Assembly: GCA_027422505.1 (NCBI GenBank)
Contig: JAPQWV010000328.1
Location: 62,001 to 126,000, forward strand
DNA from: Craterostigma plantagineum
Taxonomy: Eukaryota; Streptophyta; Magnoliopsida; Lamiales; Linderniaceae
Length of the DNA stretch: 64,000 nt
Reading direction: 5' to 3'
This document shows positions 11,760 through 23,639 of this stretch, in pieces (position 1 is the stretch's first letter; each line of letters begins with the position of its first letter). The position numbers and the translations under genes were made by a program. Under the pieces are notes generated by a model. The model saw nothing but the letters and a program-made list of their open reading frames with translations, was not told the origin of the DNA and searched no databases.

Positions 11760-12690
11760 GAAGACCCGATCCTGAAGCCGCCCATGAAATAGTGTTGCAG
11801 TGGAGGCCCAAATCCATCGAAGAGAGAGAGAGAGAGTCATTCAATAGGCTTGGCGCCAGTCTTCAACCAGGTCCTATAAGAATTTCTTCGCAACCGCCGG
11901 TGACAAAAGATGGTGCTGGCAAAGGTGAATACCCTCAGCCTTCTTATCCACCGACTGGGTAGTCGCATGCACCTCCGTCATGCACACGATATCAGCATCC
12001 CGCTTTTCCTTCTCCTTAGCGAAGGAGCTCCAGATCATCCTCGCATTTTTTCCAAAGAGCTACATTTTCATCCTTCTTTCTCCAGGGAGCTCTGCAGTTC
12101 CCTCTCGTGCTGCTCCAATAACTCTTTCCAGTTAGCTATCTCCAGGTCTCGGATTGACGACTTTGCATACAGTGCGGAAGCTTTGTGGTCCACCACCTAA
12201 GAAGAAGTAAAACCCACGAAAAGAACCCCAAAAGGACCTAGAAGACAAACAAGAGAGTACCTTAAGAAGACGATACGCCAATTGCTCTTCGTTTGCTTCC
12301 GCATACCCCGGTGAGATGCAACTCTGATCATCTGGAAGCAGCCAACGACTTAGCAGGCTCATCTTTTCATCTATGTACAGATGGTCCACAGAAGCAGGGA
12401 GCTTGCCACTGAGGTCCCTATAGGTCCCATAAGAGGCTCAACATCTTTGACTCAGGGGAAGAAGGACGTAACTTCTTCTTTGCTTTTCCTTCTGACCCTT
12501 TGGATAAAGTTGTTTCCTTTTAACACCAGAAACAGGGCCATGATGTGGGGAACTTCTTGAGATCCTCTAATAGGGGAAGGAACCGCATGAACATCCGCCG
12601 TCCCTGCAGAAGTAGGATTCAAAGAATCCGAAGAAGCAGAAGCCATGAAGAAAGAAATGGGAAGAAAAAATGAAACACACCCTTCCAAAA
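11760..12690 (-). pseudogene. Antisense ORF relic of a Tat/Retand-like gypsy
   Basis: The minus strand reads, in pieces and through frame changes, from a Ser/Thr-rich start near 12650 (MASASSDSLNPTSAGTADVH) to a Glu/Lys/Leu-rich stretch at about 12160-12050 (LEIANWKELLEQHERELQSS) that looks like a coiled coil. Additional ORFs antisense to gag-pol, with coiled coils, are known just upstream of the 3' LTR in Tat-lineage gypsy elements. Position and orientation here match that plan. I did not recognise a specific domain, so this is an inference from context. A GA microsatellite lies at about 11820-11836. Confidence 0.4.
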
Positions 12691-12807
12691 ATAAAATAAA
12701 GGTATATTCGGAGGTCCCAGGTAAGTGAGGTACGGCCTACGATCGTTTATTTACTTATGGCCTGCCTTACAATTTTTGCTCTAATTTCTCCTTTGTTCCA
12801 AAAAACA

Positions 12808-12825
12808 AATTAGAGTAGGGGTGGT
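12808..12825 (+). promoter_or_regulatory. Polypurine tract upstream of Retand-like 3' LTR
   Basis: ATTAGAGTAGGGGTGGT directly precedes the LTR start at 12826. The equivalent tract in the second copy (about 33270-33289) is nearly the same, ATTAGAGTAGGGGAGTGG. A polypurine tract is the plus-strand primer site for reverse transcription, so the LTR to its right is a 3' LTR. Confidence 0.75.
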
Positions 12826-14091
12826 TGATATGGAACAATAATTAGGCAGGCTAAAAAAAGAAATTAAGGAAACAATTAGCTTATGATGATTATTATAAGA
12901 ACTTGGTAAGGTATATGATTTCCTAATGAAGAATATAGAGTTAGCTTGTAAAGGCAGGCTTTAAGGGACCTCCACCAGATTTTGGGGAACTGACAACAGG
13001 ATCAGACGTAATACGGGACCTTCGACGCCAGCTGGCAGCCACCAAAAAGGGTAAAGCTTCCTTAGTATGCTATTGATATGGTTCATAAATAAGATAGGTT
13101 AAAAAAGTAACTGATATATGAAATAAAGATAAAAAGGAAGAATATTTGGCAAAGGTACAAGACGTTAGTATTAAAATAGCAAATATGACAGGGGCTACAG
13201 AAAACTATGAGGATAATTGACTCACATAAAATGGGTAAGAAATTCCTTTGTATGCTACTATCAGACAGGACATGGAAACGCGTGTCTGCCCTTGAAAAGT
13301 CAACACTAATGTCTCCACTGACAAAGACCACACTTTCTGCAAAAAGAGAGCCTGTGAAAAGATGCTCTGCAAAAGGTGCTCTGAAGGCAGCCCTTGCTAT
13401 TCCTGACAAGGAAAGGGACGTCTCATCTTCAGAACCTCAAATGCTGTTCCTGGCAAGGAAAGGGACGTCTCATCTTCAGAACCTCAAATGCTGTTTCTGA
13501 CAAGGCAAGCGACGTCTCATCTTCAGAACCTCAAATGTTGTTACAAGGAAATGGACGTTTCATCTTCAGAACCTCAAACGAAGAGCCGAAATCCTAGGCA
13601 AAATCTCAGCTATAAAAGCAGGACTTCATCCATTTTACAAGCCAACGATCATAACCATATTCCAATACATTACAACTCTTAGAAAACTCTCTCTCTCTCT
13701 CTCCACACTAAATACAACATCTTTGACGTCCCCTTAGCTATTTTCTTATGTGTTCTTGAGAGAAAAGTGAGGAGAAAGTAGTTTGAGTGTGTAAATCTTT
13801 CAAGTATAGAGAAAACTTAATTTTAGAGCGCTCATGGACGTAGGATTTGCAAAGATCCGAACCACGTAATTCTTGTGTCCTTTTGTTTACGTCCCTAACA
13901 CGTCCCGACACATCCCTAACACGTCCAGACACGTCCCTAACACGTCCCAACATGTACCAGACATGTCCCATTCAATTCCCTCACAAACAAGCACTTTACG
14001 CACGTTCGAAACCGTGTGATAATCGATTCTAGCGCTATATAAATTTCCCGAACCACTTATATATTTCGTTGATTGGGATAGCCCCATATCA
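12826..14091 (+). mobile_element. Retand-like gypsy 3' LTR, copy 1
   Basis: The LTR starts TGATATGG and ends CCCCATATCA, giving matching inverted ends, and is 1266 bp long. The copy at 33290-37658 aligns at both ends: GGAACAATAATTAGGCAGGCT near the start, AGCTATAAAAG as a TATA-like core (13608 here, 37168 there), and GATTGGGATAGCC at the end. It contains a 47-bp minisatellite and an ACACGTCCCTA repeat (about 13890-13960). No primer binding site follows at 14092, consistent with a 3' LTR. Confidence 0.75.
13396..13590 (+). repeat. 47-bp minisatellite inside the Retand-like LTR
   Basis: The core GGGACGTCTCATCTTCAGAA occurs at 13415 and 13462, with variants at 13509 and 13552. That gives a 47-bp period with the last unit 4 bp shorter. 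Units end CCTCAAATGCTGTT and are separated by CTGACAAGGAAA-like spacers. The array lies just upstream of the TATA-like core of the LTR. The second copy has only more diverged units (about 33580-33610 and 37100-37130). Confidence 0.85.
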
Positions 14092-15400
14092 CTAGGGATT
14101 CAGAGAAAAGGAGCACGGTATAGGCCCAAGAACGAACAAGAAGAACTTCGCCTTAGATAATCTTTCAGCCTCGTAGAGAAGCGAAGCATCAGCTTGGGAA
14201 AGTGTAGGAAAAACTCACAAAGGATAACAGAATGAAAAAGATGAAAAGACGAAAGAAAAAAATGCCGGAGAAAAGGATAATGACAAAGGAATGGAAGACG
14301 ACGGAAAGCTTATTTTTCCCAAAAATTATCCTTCCCTTCTAAGTCAGAGCCCAATCAAAATCCTTCAAAGTCCCTTTGATTCCAAATCGACGGTCTCTTG
14401 CAAAGGCGAAATGATTAAAAGTGCCTCGATCACAGGTATATTGACTTAATATGACATGTGTTGACTTGAGCGATATAAATATAAAATTCCTAGTCAAAAT
14501 AAATGAGCGATAGAGCGAACCTAGTGAGAGTTGTCGAAATGGATCATACTTTGAACTTAGGACGTTAGACTGCTGACGTGCTTGACGGCATAAAATCTTT
14601 TCAAAGTGTCGTGTGAATTTTTAGGCATGACAATGATCGGAGCAAAATAATCTGACACCATACTATTAATAATACTAAAAAGAAATATTATATATAGATA
14701 AGATAAATATTAGATTCTTCATTTATCTTCTTAATTTTCTTATTAATTTACATAAGAAAAAAAAAATCGCACATTTTGGTATGCAATATTAATTTGCATT
14801 TATACGGAATTGATTAAAAGCGATGTGTCGTTCATGCTCATACCCTCGTGCGAAAATATAGATTACATGTTTAGGGGATCATGTATCTAGGCTAATCGTG
14901 ATAAATCACATTATCTTAATAATTGTTACTTAGACTGATTTATATAATTGATTGATAAATCAATTGAGGTGCACCATTTGAAGGGGAGCATTTACAAAAT
15001 TTATGCCTTAGTCTTCAAATCTTTTTGATGAGCTTTCTCTTAGTGTTGCAGAAATTTCAATTTGATTTTCCTTACACAACGCACTTCTGAGAAGGACTTT
15101 ACGAATCGTCGCGATTTGGAGCTTACGGTATTGGTTTCCAAAGGCAGGGGAAGTCAAACTAGTACAATTGCTTCCAAATTAACTCTAACTTTCTCGACAT
15201 CGTTGCTCTAAATCTCACAGATTTGCTAAAACTAACCATGGAGCCAGATGCTACAGTTTCTAATTAAAGGGAGTTAATGCATTTAGTGTCATTCATAGGG
15301 GGAGCAATTATGTGGTTTAGTTTTGAACTCATGGTCAATTTGAAAACTTAGAAAACTTGCTATCGAGAAATTCAGGCGAATTTTGTAATTTTCATTCGCA
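14092..15400. other. Unassigned AT-rich stretch after the LTR
   Basis: I see no gene. The sequence shifts from a purine-rich part (14100-14330) to AT-rich DNA. GGGGGAG motifs at about 14978 and 15297 could be old polypurine tracts, but no LTR start follows them clearly. The 5' LTR expected for the element ending at 32746 was not found here and may be deleted or too diverged to see. Confidence 0.4.
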
Positions 15401-17043
15401 GCTTCTCGAGCGAAAATTGATTTGGGACCAAGTGGTAATTCTCGCTTTCGTATTGACGAGCGAAAATTAAACAGGACCAAATGAAAATTCTCTATCGGAT
15501 TGTGTCGAGCAAAAATTAAATAGTAACCATAGACAATTTCTCGATCGTAAGTTTCTAGATCGTAAACAGGAATGGGCTTAAATTTACTAAGTCTCGTATA
15601 ACGTCTAATCAGCCCATTTAAACGAAATCATTGCTTGAATTGGAAAATCCTTAAATACACGTTAAAGCCCTCGATCGCAAAATTCAACAGTCAAATTCTC
15701 GTGCGAAAAACTTTTTCTCTCAAAAGACGAACATCAAAATCCTTCAAATCATTCGATTTCTCCTCTGATTTTCATCTTTAGAAGGTAGATTTGACTTATT
15801 TGAGGGATTGTCGTGTATTTAAACTTCATTTGCATCTGTATTTTGAAATATTTCGCATGATTCTGTGTTCATTTCTCGTCTGTTCATATTCGGAGAACTC
15901 GAATGCTTGTTTGCAGTGTTTTAGACCTATCCCCATGTATAATCTAGGTTAAAAACCGCATATTAAGACAGTTTCGAAGTCTCTTGATCGTTTTGAGCAT
16001 AGCTTGTTTTGATTTTCTGCGTTATTATAGTTCGATTAAAGGATAAGACTAAACTGAGTTTTCAACGTTTAAAGGCGTCGAAGAACTTTTTCGATCGCAA
16101 ACAGTACGAATTGAATCTCAATTTGATTAAGTTACTGTTTGCATTGTAAAAGATTTTCGATTGCAAAATTTTTTTTGTCAGTAAGATAAATAACGTAGAT
16201 CGACAATTACTTACAAACGAGAAATGCAATTTTGATTTTATACGAGCGAAATATTAAAGAGGGGAATAAAAATTTCGAGCGCAAAACTTACAGGCACAAA
16301 CAATTATTTCGATTTCAATTTTGTTCTTGGTCGAAAATTTTAGCGGCGATGAAGTAAATTTTTCGACGATAAAATTTCTTGATCGTAAAAACGTAGCGAC
16401 AATTTTTATCGATCGAAAATTTTCTCAACGTTTGACTTAGTCCCTCGTTGATAATTTCTTGGTCATAAAATTTCACAGCAATAAAATCAAAATACTTTCT
16501 CGCTCGAGAACTTTCACTGCGAAAAACATTATTCACGCGCGAAAAATTTCTCGATCGTAAATTTACTCATAAATCAAATTTCTCATCGTAAATTTACATA
16601 TAAATTTTTCTCGATCGTAAAATTTCTCAGGTACAGTACCATATCTTAAGTTCAAACACTTAGAAAATTTTCTAAGTCATTTTCACTGTAGCTATCAATA
16701 GCGAATAAAAGTTTTTTTTTTTCGATCGCAAACTAACACACAAATTTAAATTCAAAATCACACTTAGACGATTGATTGAGAATTTCAATTCTCGCGCAAC
16801 TGAAAGCACGGGGTGAACAGTGAATGAACACTTAGAAAAAATTTTCGAAAATTTTATAGGACTTACAAGCTTATGTCGAAATTAAATGATCTCTTCAAAG
16901 TTCACTCTATATGACCTATATGTGATTTATATTCCCATTACAATTTTATTAAATATGCTATAAAGTGCTTCATCATTATGGTTTGATAAATTTGAATTTC
17001 GACTCAATTTAAACATAGCTAATGACTTACATTTGTATTTCAG
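15400..17043 (+). repeat. Retrotransposon leader with dispersed CGATCG(T/C)AAA motif
   Basis: Between about 15400 and 16750 the palindrome-centred motif (T/C)TCGATCG(T/C)AAA and shortened versions such as CGAGCGAAAA appear again and again at irregular spacing. Examples are near 15540, 15670, 16085, 16415, 16550, 16610 and 16725. The leader of the minus-strand copia (49134-50199) has the same texture. The stretch ends at the ATG of the ORF at 17044. I read it as the 5' untranslated leader of the long non-autonomous element. Confidence 0.55.
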
Positions 17044-17877
17044 ATGGATCATTATCCTACTTACAATCACATTTATGAGAATGCCCTGTACCTTAACGTT
17101 CACGACACCAACTTCCAACTCGATCTAACCACCTTCAGGTGTCCGGACGAGATTATGGTGTCAATACTACAAGGCCATCCCCTGTGGCATGCTTTAACGG
17201 GGACGGCTTCAGTGCCAATGGTCTACCTCCAACAGTCTGGGGGAGGATCAAGAGCCAAGTCATAGAAGGGGCATACAGCTTCACCATGGTGATAGGGACG
17301 CGACCTCCCTTACAGCCCAAACTACGACCCCCTTCCGTCTTATGCGGAGTTTGTGCACGACTTCCTTCAGATGGGATACAGTCCTCCTCTGACCAAATTA
17401 GCTCAAGTTCAGAGCAACAAAATCCCACACCCTTGGAAGACACTTTTTGGAATAATCAACAAGTGTCTGTCACCCAAGCTGGTAGGCTTCGACAAAGGCA
17501 ATGGCAACATTCTCCGTATCTTCCACGGAAACGCCTTCTCGCGGAATTACGATTTCGCTCAACTAATCTGGAATGATCTATCAGAACATATTAGACATAA
17601 GGAAAACAAACGCTCAAACAATGTGTCGTATGCTCGGTGGTTCTCCGTAATCATCAGACAAAACATGGAGATCTAGGGCAGAATGTCCCTCGTCTACCTC
17701 CCGGAGGAAATTATCAACCACCGCGGCTCAAGTTCTTCCATCACCCGAAGCACAAGGACTTGGACCAGCCGTCAATGCCGATCCCATTTGTGCTGTTACG
17801 TCTCGGCAACCCCTCGGGAGATGCCTACAAGCTCTACTGCCGGGAGAATCATCTGACGGATCAGATGATCATAGGGC
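17044..17877 (+). pseudogene. Non-gag retrotransposon ORF, N-terminal part
   Basis: An ATG at 17044 opens MDHYPTYNHIYENALYLNVH. Later frames contain FLQMGYSPPLTKLAQVQ and PHPWKTLFGIINKCLSPK followed by YARWFSVIIRQ. Sequences of this style (a Trp/Phe-rich FLFGIILRCL-type block) recur in plants as hypothetical proteins of retrotransposon origin, from memory and not from a search. It is not gag, protease, integrase or reverse transcriptase. At least two frame changes and stops occur, for example TAG at 17674-17676. The ORF is cut at 17877 by the Angela-like element and continues from 27741. Confidence 0.5.
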
Positions 17878-20315
17878 ATTTAGGGAGTATGCCCTCGGAA
17901 TGTCATACGAGGACTAGGAATAGTATAGGGCGCACAATGATGTATAGGTCGCTAGACAGTTTTATTGTATATACTATCAAAATAAAGTAGTGAATATTAT
18001 TTTCATTATAATAAAGGCATTATTATTTATTTATCGAATTTAAAGTCTGCTTGGCATCTGGCGGTGCGATGAATAAATAACACCCGAATGTTTGAGTTGG
18101 ACGTCTGATTCTCGTGGGACGAGGGAGGAGACACCAGATGGTCCTTAATCTCAGCATTAAATTAAAAGTCCGTAAGTCTAAGGATACTAGGTGGGTGACT
18201 AGATATCCGAATATGACTTATCCATTGACGACCACATAGTATCGGTAGTGTCACTGATTACCTGAGAGGTTGTGGGTCGTGATGGAGATATTGGTGATCT
18301 GAGAGATCGCGTATTCGGACATTCGGCTCGTATTCGTCCCGATCACATGATTAGGATGTTGTCAATGATTGAACGAATGACTATAGCAGCCTTAGACCGT
18401 TAGGGTCATTGACGGATTCACTTTCGCGATTTTGGTTTGTCGCTAGTTGGCTAGGCTCGCAAGTGTTTGGAAATAGAACACGGGCAAGCGACGAAACGCA
18501 ACCGACTTTACGGAGGTGATTGCCGGGTTTTGACTACTATCGGGATTCACTGCCTATAGTCGTATAGGTTAACGTCCTATGAGGTAATTGGAGAACGACG
18601 ATTGTAAAGGCTTCGGCCGAAGCTTGGAAAGCTCGCTCGTATTAGATACGGAGCAGAGTTTGAATAATCGGTTGGGTCTCGATTATAACATAGAGTTGGG
18701 TTAGTGAGTTTGACATTAACATGGCTCTCACCTAACCGGGACGCAAGTGAAAGGCGTAAGATGTATTTAAATGAATACATTATAGTCGATTCGCCCGAAT
18801 TTTGATTAGATCAAAATTCGTTCTCAACTGGGATCTGTCTGGTACCGCGGGATTGGCTAGGCAAATACCGGGACTCGCGGATTCCTCCCGTGCCCGTTGA
18901 GACGGACCTAGAGAGTCGCGCTTAAAAATGGTAATGAACTTGAGCGAAAACGGCGGGCTTTTCTCTGGAACCTAACGAATGGGATTCGTTGAGGTAGTGG
19001 CATAGTTGATACGAAGTGTCGACGATTTAGTTAAGCTCCGGTGAGGGTCACGGGAATAACCAAGACTTAAGATTATCTTAAGTGCCCAATTAATTAATTA
19101 ACTACATGAGGCTCAATTGTAAATAAAATAATTAGATTGGATTTAATTATTTTATTACTTAAAATTGTTGGACTAAATGGAGAATTTGGAAACCTCATGG
19201 GCCGAAGTGGAATTAATTGAAAATATGCATGTTGACTTGGTCATTGAACATGTGTCAATTCCATGTTATGCCACAATGGTTGAGGTGGCAAGTGACTCAT
19301 TCATTCAATAACATGACAAGTGTTAGTGGAATTATACTACAAGCACAATGTGACACCTCATGTGCTTAGGTGTTGAAAACTAAAAAGTGACATGCATAAA
19401 TGAATGAAAAGGCCAACGTGAGAAGGATGAGGGGCTGAGGTACTTGGTACTTGGTTTAACAAATAAACTAGAGAGAAAAAGAAATAAAGTGAGTTGAAGT
19501 TATAACTTGTCAAGCCACGTCAAGCTATGGGATCGTTTGACGAGTCCCGACGCCCGAACCGAACTGCGCTAGCCATCGGGAGCAGTCTCGGAGGTTCGAT
19601 CAAGGTCATACCGGCATGACAATCTAGCCGGGAAGCCCCGGGAGCCAGACGAGGTGTTGCGACGTCCATCCGAGGTGCATTCACGTACACCGACGGTATA
19701 TTTCGAACCTTACTGATTTGATTTTACGAAAAATAAGAAATGATATTGGAATGATTCGAAAGACCCCTAGTTACGATCTCCGGGATGTGTAGAATAAATC
19801 TGGAAAATTTGGTATCTATCGGATATCATTTCGGTTATCAAACTGTTGAAAGACTGCAGACTGCCGCTTTAGTCGAATTGATAATTTCGAACTACTGATT
19901 TGGTTTTGCGAAAAATACCAAACGACATCGTAATGATTCAAAAGACACCACGGTACGATTGTCGGGAAGTGTAGAATCATTCTAGAAAATTTGGTATTGA
20001 TCGGAAATCATTTCGGTCACCAAACAGTCAAAACACTGTCGGTTGGCGCTTTGTTCGAACTAGTTTGGAATGAAGTTATTAATTCGAATACAGTTGTACT
20101 AAATTCGAATTTGAGAAGTTCAAATTAGACGTGGTCTCCTGAGGCTCAGGGCAGTATCTTGAGCCCTCGGGAGAAGCCGAAGGGCGTTAGGTCGAATTTA
20201 GATATTGAAAATCGAAAATTCGGCACCCTACTCCGCTCGATTCAAAACGCGCTTTCACTAACGCCACGTTGAGCTGTTTGGGGGCCGGCGTCAATTAATC
20301 GGGCCTACCCCAACA
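17878..20315 (+). repeat. Angela-like 5' LTR
   Basis: It aligns with 25330-27740 over its whole length and ends CCTACCCCAACA. The expected TGTTAG start has decayed to ATTTAG (17878-17883). At 2438 bp it is 27 bp longer than its partner, partly because of a segment around 18540-18560 that is missing from the 3' LTR. Many single-base differences are scattered along it. Confidence 0.9.
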
Positions 20316-20316
20316 G

Positions 20317-20328
20317 TGGCATCAGAGC
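20317..20328 (+). promoter_or_regulatory. Primer binding site, initiator Met tRNA type
   Basis: TGGCATCAGAGC begins two bases after the 5' LTR. It differs at one position from TGGTATCAGAGC, the usual complement of the 3' end of plant initiator Met tRNA that primes minus-strand synthesis in copia elements. Confidence 0.85.
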
Positions 20329-21416
20329 TACAGCTCATGCATGGTTCGACCGCAGGCCTCGAAGGCCGATGTGGCGAACGAACGATCGACGTTGTTTGGA
20401 GGCTATCGTCGCTCGTGACGTCGGTCGGTCACCCGGCGTCAAAATTCTATGTTGCATGTTTACGTGGGACATTTACGCGGGCTTAGGATCACACCGGGTT
20501 ACTTGTTTAAGGACCGTTTGCTGCCCCCGGTATGTACATGGATTACGGGTTGTTCGGGAAATAATTCCCCCCGTGTTGTATTTTATCGCTTTATTAGATA
20601 AGTTAGATAAAATGGCGGCCGTTTGACGCAAGGCGAGATTGGAGGGTTCGACGACCCGCGTGACGACGAGTCGACGTTTGGAGATCAAAGACCCGGTCGT
20701 TTTACGACCCATGTAATAGGACCAGTTTAGAAATAGCCCGCGCATTTCTCCATTTAAATTGCTTTCCTAGGGTTAGGAATTTAATTAACGCATTTATGTG
20801 CTCGTGCTTAATTTTTTGATTTTTGCTATGAGAATACAATCTCCCAAAGAAATACTAAGTGAGTAAAGGGATTTGATGCCCTGTCTTCTATCAGCTCGGG
20901 CTGAGTTATTACGAAACCTAAATACAAGGTTTGGTTCCGGGTATGCCGGCGCCTTGCATTTGCTTTCGTTTCGGCTTGCTCGAGTGCGTTAGCGCCGCTC
21001 GCAAAGACCACACTGTGCGGTAAAACGTACGGTTCGAGTGTGCGGTTTTGAGCAAAGTTGATAGGTCGCACTTAGACAGTCACACCGCCTTGTTCCGGGT
21101 TTGCCGGCAGGGGTCTCTGACTGAGACAAAGATAGTTGAAACATTCGACGAGGTCGGATTCGTGCGGAGCACGACTTCGTGGCCGCTGCAAACCAATAAA
21201 ACGACAGAGGTTGAGGTTTGCATCTGCCCACGGGAACATCAACTCCACTATCGAAGTTATCAACGTAACTTCCAAAACATCCAATGGGAGAAAATGGAGT
21301 TTATGAAAAGATAGTGGGAGTCAAACGGAATAAAAGTTCTTGTTCGCATTTGATGATCTATACAAACAACTTAATATGCCTTTTATTTTCTACAGCTTTT
21401 TCTCTCAGTGTTAATT

Positions 21417-22225
21417 ATGTCTACTGCTTTAAACATACTGCTCAAGGAGAATAGGTTGACTGGGTCAAACTATTCAGACTGGCTTCGCAACCTGAGGATT
21501 TTCCTTCAGATTGAGAACCTAGTGTATATCCTTGACTCCGAGTTGCCGCCGACCCCAGGGGCGCGGGCAACCAAGCAGGCTCGTGCCGCTTATGACAAGC
21601 GACTGCGTGACGAGCAGCTCGTAAAGGCTCATGTCCTCGGATCGATGAGTAACACGCTGCAGCGTAGCCATGAGGGTATGGCTGATGCTCGAGCGATGGT
21701 TCAGCATCTGAAAGAGCTTTACGGTGAGACGTCTAGGACAGCTCGCTATGCAGATTCGTTGCAGCTCTTCCGATCGAGGATGTCTGAGGTTGTTATGAAA
21801 ATGATCACCATGCTCGAGGGATTGGAGACTCTCAATTTCCGATTTGATCGGGAATTACAAAATGATCTCATCTTGCAGTCTCTGCCTCCGTCCTTCAACG
21901 CGTTCATAGTGAACTATCATCTGAACGGCATGACGCTGACGCTTCCTGATCTGATGAATCAGTTAGCAACGGCGCAAGTCAGATGAAGAGAGCAAAGAAG
22001 ACTGCACTTGTCGCCACCTCTTCGAAGCCCCAGAAAGGCAAAAAGAAGAAGGGCAACAAGCTCAAACAACAGGGAAGGTTTCTAAGAAGAACAAATCTTC
22101 TGGGAAATCGAAGCAGACCGGTGTAAAGCCGACAGATAGGTGTCTGCATTGCGGTGCACTGGGCCACTAGAAGCGGGACTGTCCGAAGCTCAAGGGTGAG
22201 CAGGCTGCGTCAGGTAAGGAACTTA
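21417..22225 (+). pseudogene. Angela-like gag with disrupted zinc knuckle
   Basis: The first plausible ATG is at 21417 (MSTALNILLKENRLTGSNYS); the GTG at 21408 is not a likely plant start. The frame stays open to 21983 and carries the gag fold typical of copia (YSDWLRNLRIFLQIEN, then LQSLPPSFNAFIVNYHL). After a frame change a basic stretch leads to the nucleocapsid zinc knuckle CLHCGALGH at about 22141. There a TAG at 22168-22170 stands where an aromatic residue is usual, before KRDCPKL. Gag forms the particle that packages the RNA; this copy could make at most the N-terminal part. Confidence 0.8.
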
Positions 22226-23639
22226 ATGTTTTAGAAACAGTTTGTTCATCAACTGTATACTCTACTTCCTGGATATTGGATTTGGGAGCTAGTACTCACA
22301 TTTGTGTGTCCACGCAGGGTCTGGGACCAAGTAGAGCGCTTGGGGAGCGGAAGAGCGAGGTTAGAATGGGAAGCGGGGATAGTCTCTCGGCAAGCCACGT
22401 CGGATCAAGACCTCTTGTTTTGTTATCTGGGCATGTGTTGCGTTTGTAAAATTGTCTTGTGCTCCCAAGGGGTTTTAAGAACATCGTCTCCATTCCTGTT
22501 TTGAGCATGAATGGTTATGTATTTAACTTTAATAATAATACATGCCACATTATCTAGAATAAAAATGTTGGCAATGCGACACTGTTTAATGGTTTGTACT
22601 ATTTAAACACCCAGAACGACGTATCTATGAATACTGTCACAAACAAACGAAAGTCAGAAATAAACGCGAGGTACTTGTGGCATCTTTGATTAGGGCATGC
22701 TGGAGAACGCAAGATCCACAAATTGGAGAAAAATGGGATTTTAAAACCGTTGGGATCAGATCCCAATCTGACTTGTGAGTCGTGCCTCCAAGGTAAAATG
22801 ACCCGATCACCCTTCACCGGGACATTTAATAGAGCCACGGAAATTCCCGGTTTAATTCACACGGACGTTTGCGGGCCATTCAATGTGAAGGCTCGGAGTG
22901 ACTTCCACTATTTTATTACCTTCACGGATGATCACAGTCGTTACGGACTCGTGTATCTGATGAGGTATAAAGCTGCTGCACTTGAAAGGTTCAAAGAGTA
23001 TAAGTCTTTGGTGGAAAAACAAACGTCGAAACTCATTAAAGTCATTCGATCAGATCGAGGTGGCGAGTACATGAGTATCGAGTTTGACCAGTTCTTGAAG
23101 GAGAATGGTATATTATCACATATGACTCCGCCCGGCACGCCACAATTAAATGGCGTGGCCGAACGTAGAAACCGAACTTTATTAGATATGGTTCATTCTA
23201 TGTTAAGCTATACAGATTTATCGATGTCATTGTGGGGATACGCGCTTTTGACAGCGGCTTATACCATAAACGGTGTCCCTCGAAATCTGTTAACGGCATT
23301 CCGTATGAGATATGGACTGGTCGTTTATCCAGCTTATCACATATTAGGATTTGGGGTTGCCCGGCCTATGTGAAAAAGTTGAAGGCAGACAAATTGGAGT
23401 CTAGGTCTCTGAAAGGTCATTTCATAGGTTACCCTGAAAACTCTATGGGGTACCTATTCTACTTTCACGATGATCAGAGGATCGTTGTGGGCCTACACGC
23501 ACATTTTCTCGAGTAAGAGTTCATTCGAGATTGTGGCGTTGGCCGAGAGGTCACTCTCGAGGAGCAGTCGACCGAAACACCCTCACAGGATTTGGAATTG
23601 GATGGTCCGAGTGAAGCAGTCTTGTGACGATCTGAAAGG
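22226..23639 (+). pseudogene. Angela-like protease and integrase, multiply broken
   Basis: The protease active site at about 22270-22300 reads WILDLGASTH: the codon at 22282-22284 is Leu where the DSG triad needs Ser. A scrambled stretch follows (about 22320-22680). Integrase resumes with the GAG-pre-integrase CESCLQGKM, the catalytic core (HTDVCGPF, FTDDHSRYG, VIRSDRGGEYM, GVAERRNRTLLDM) and GHFIGYPENSMGY. One frame runs 22723-23373, and a shift at about 23270-23330 moves it to the frame ending at 23516. The catalytic Asp, Asp and Glu are still visible. Confidence 0.85.
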
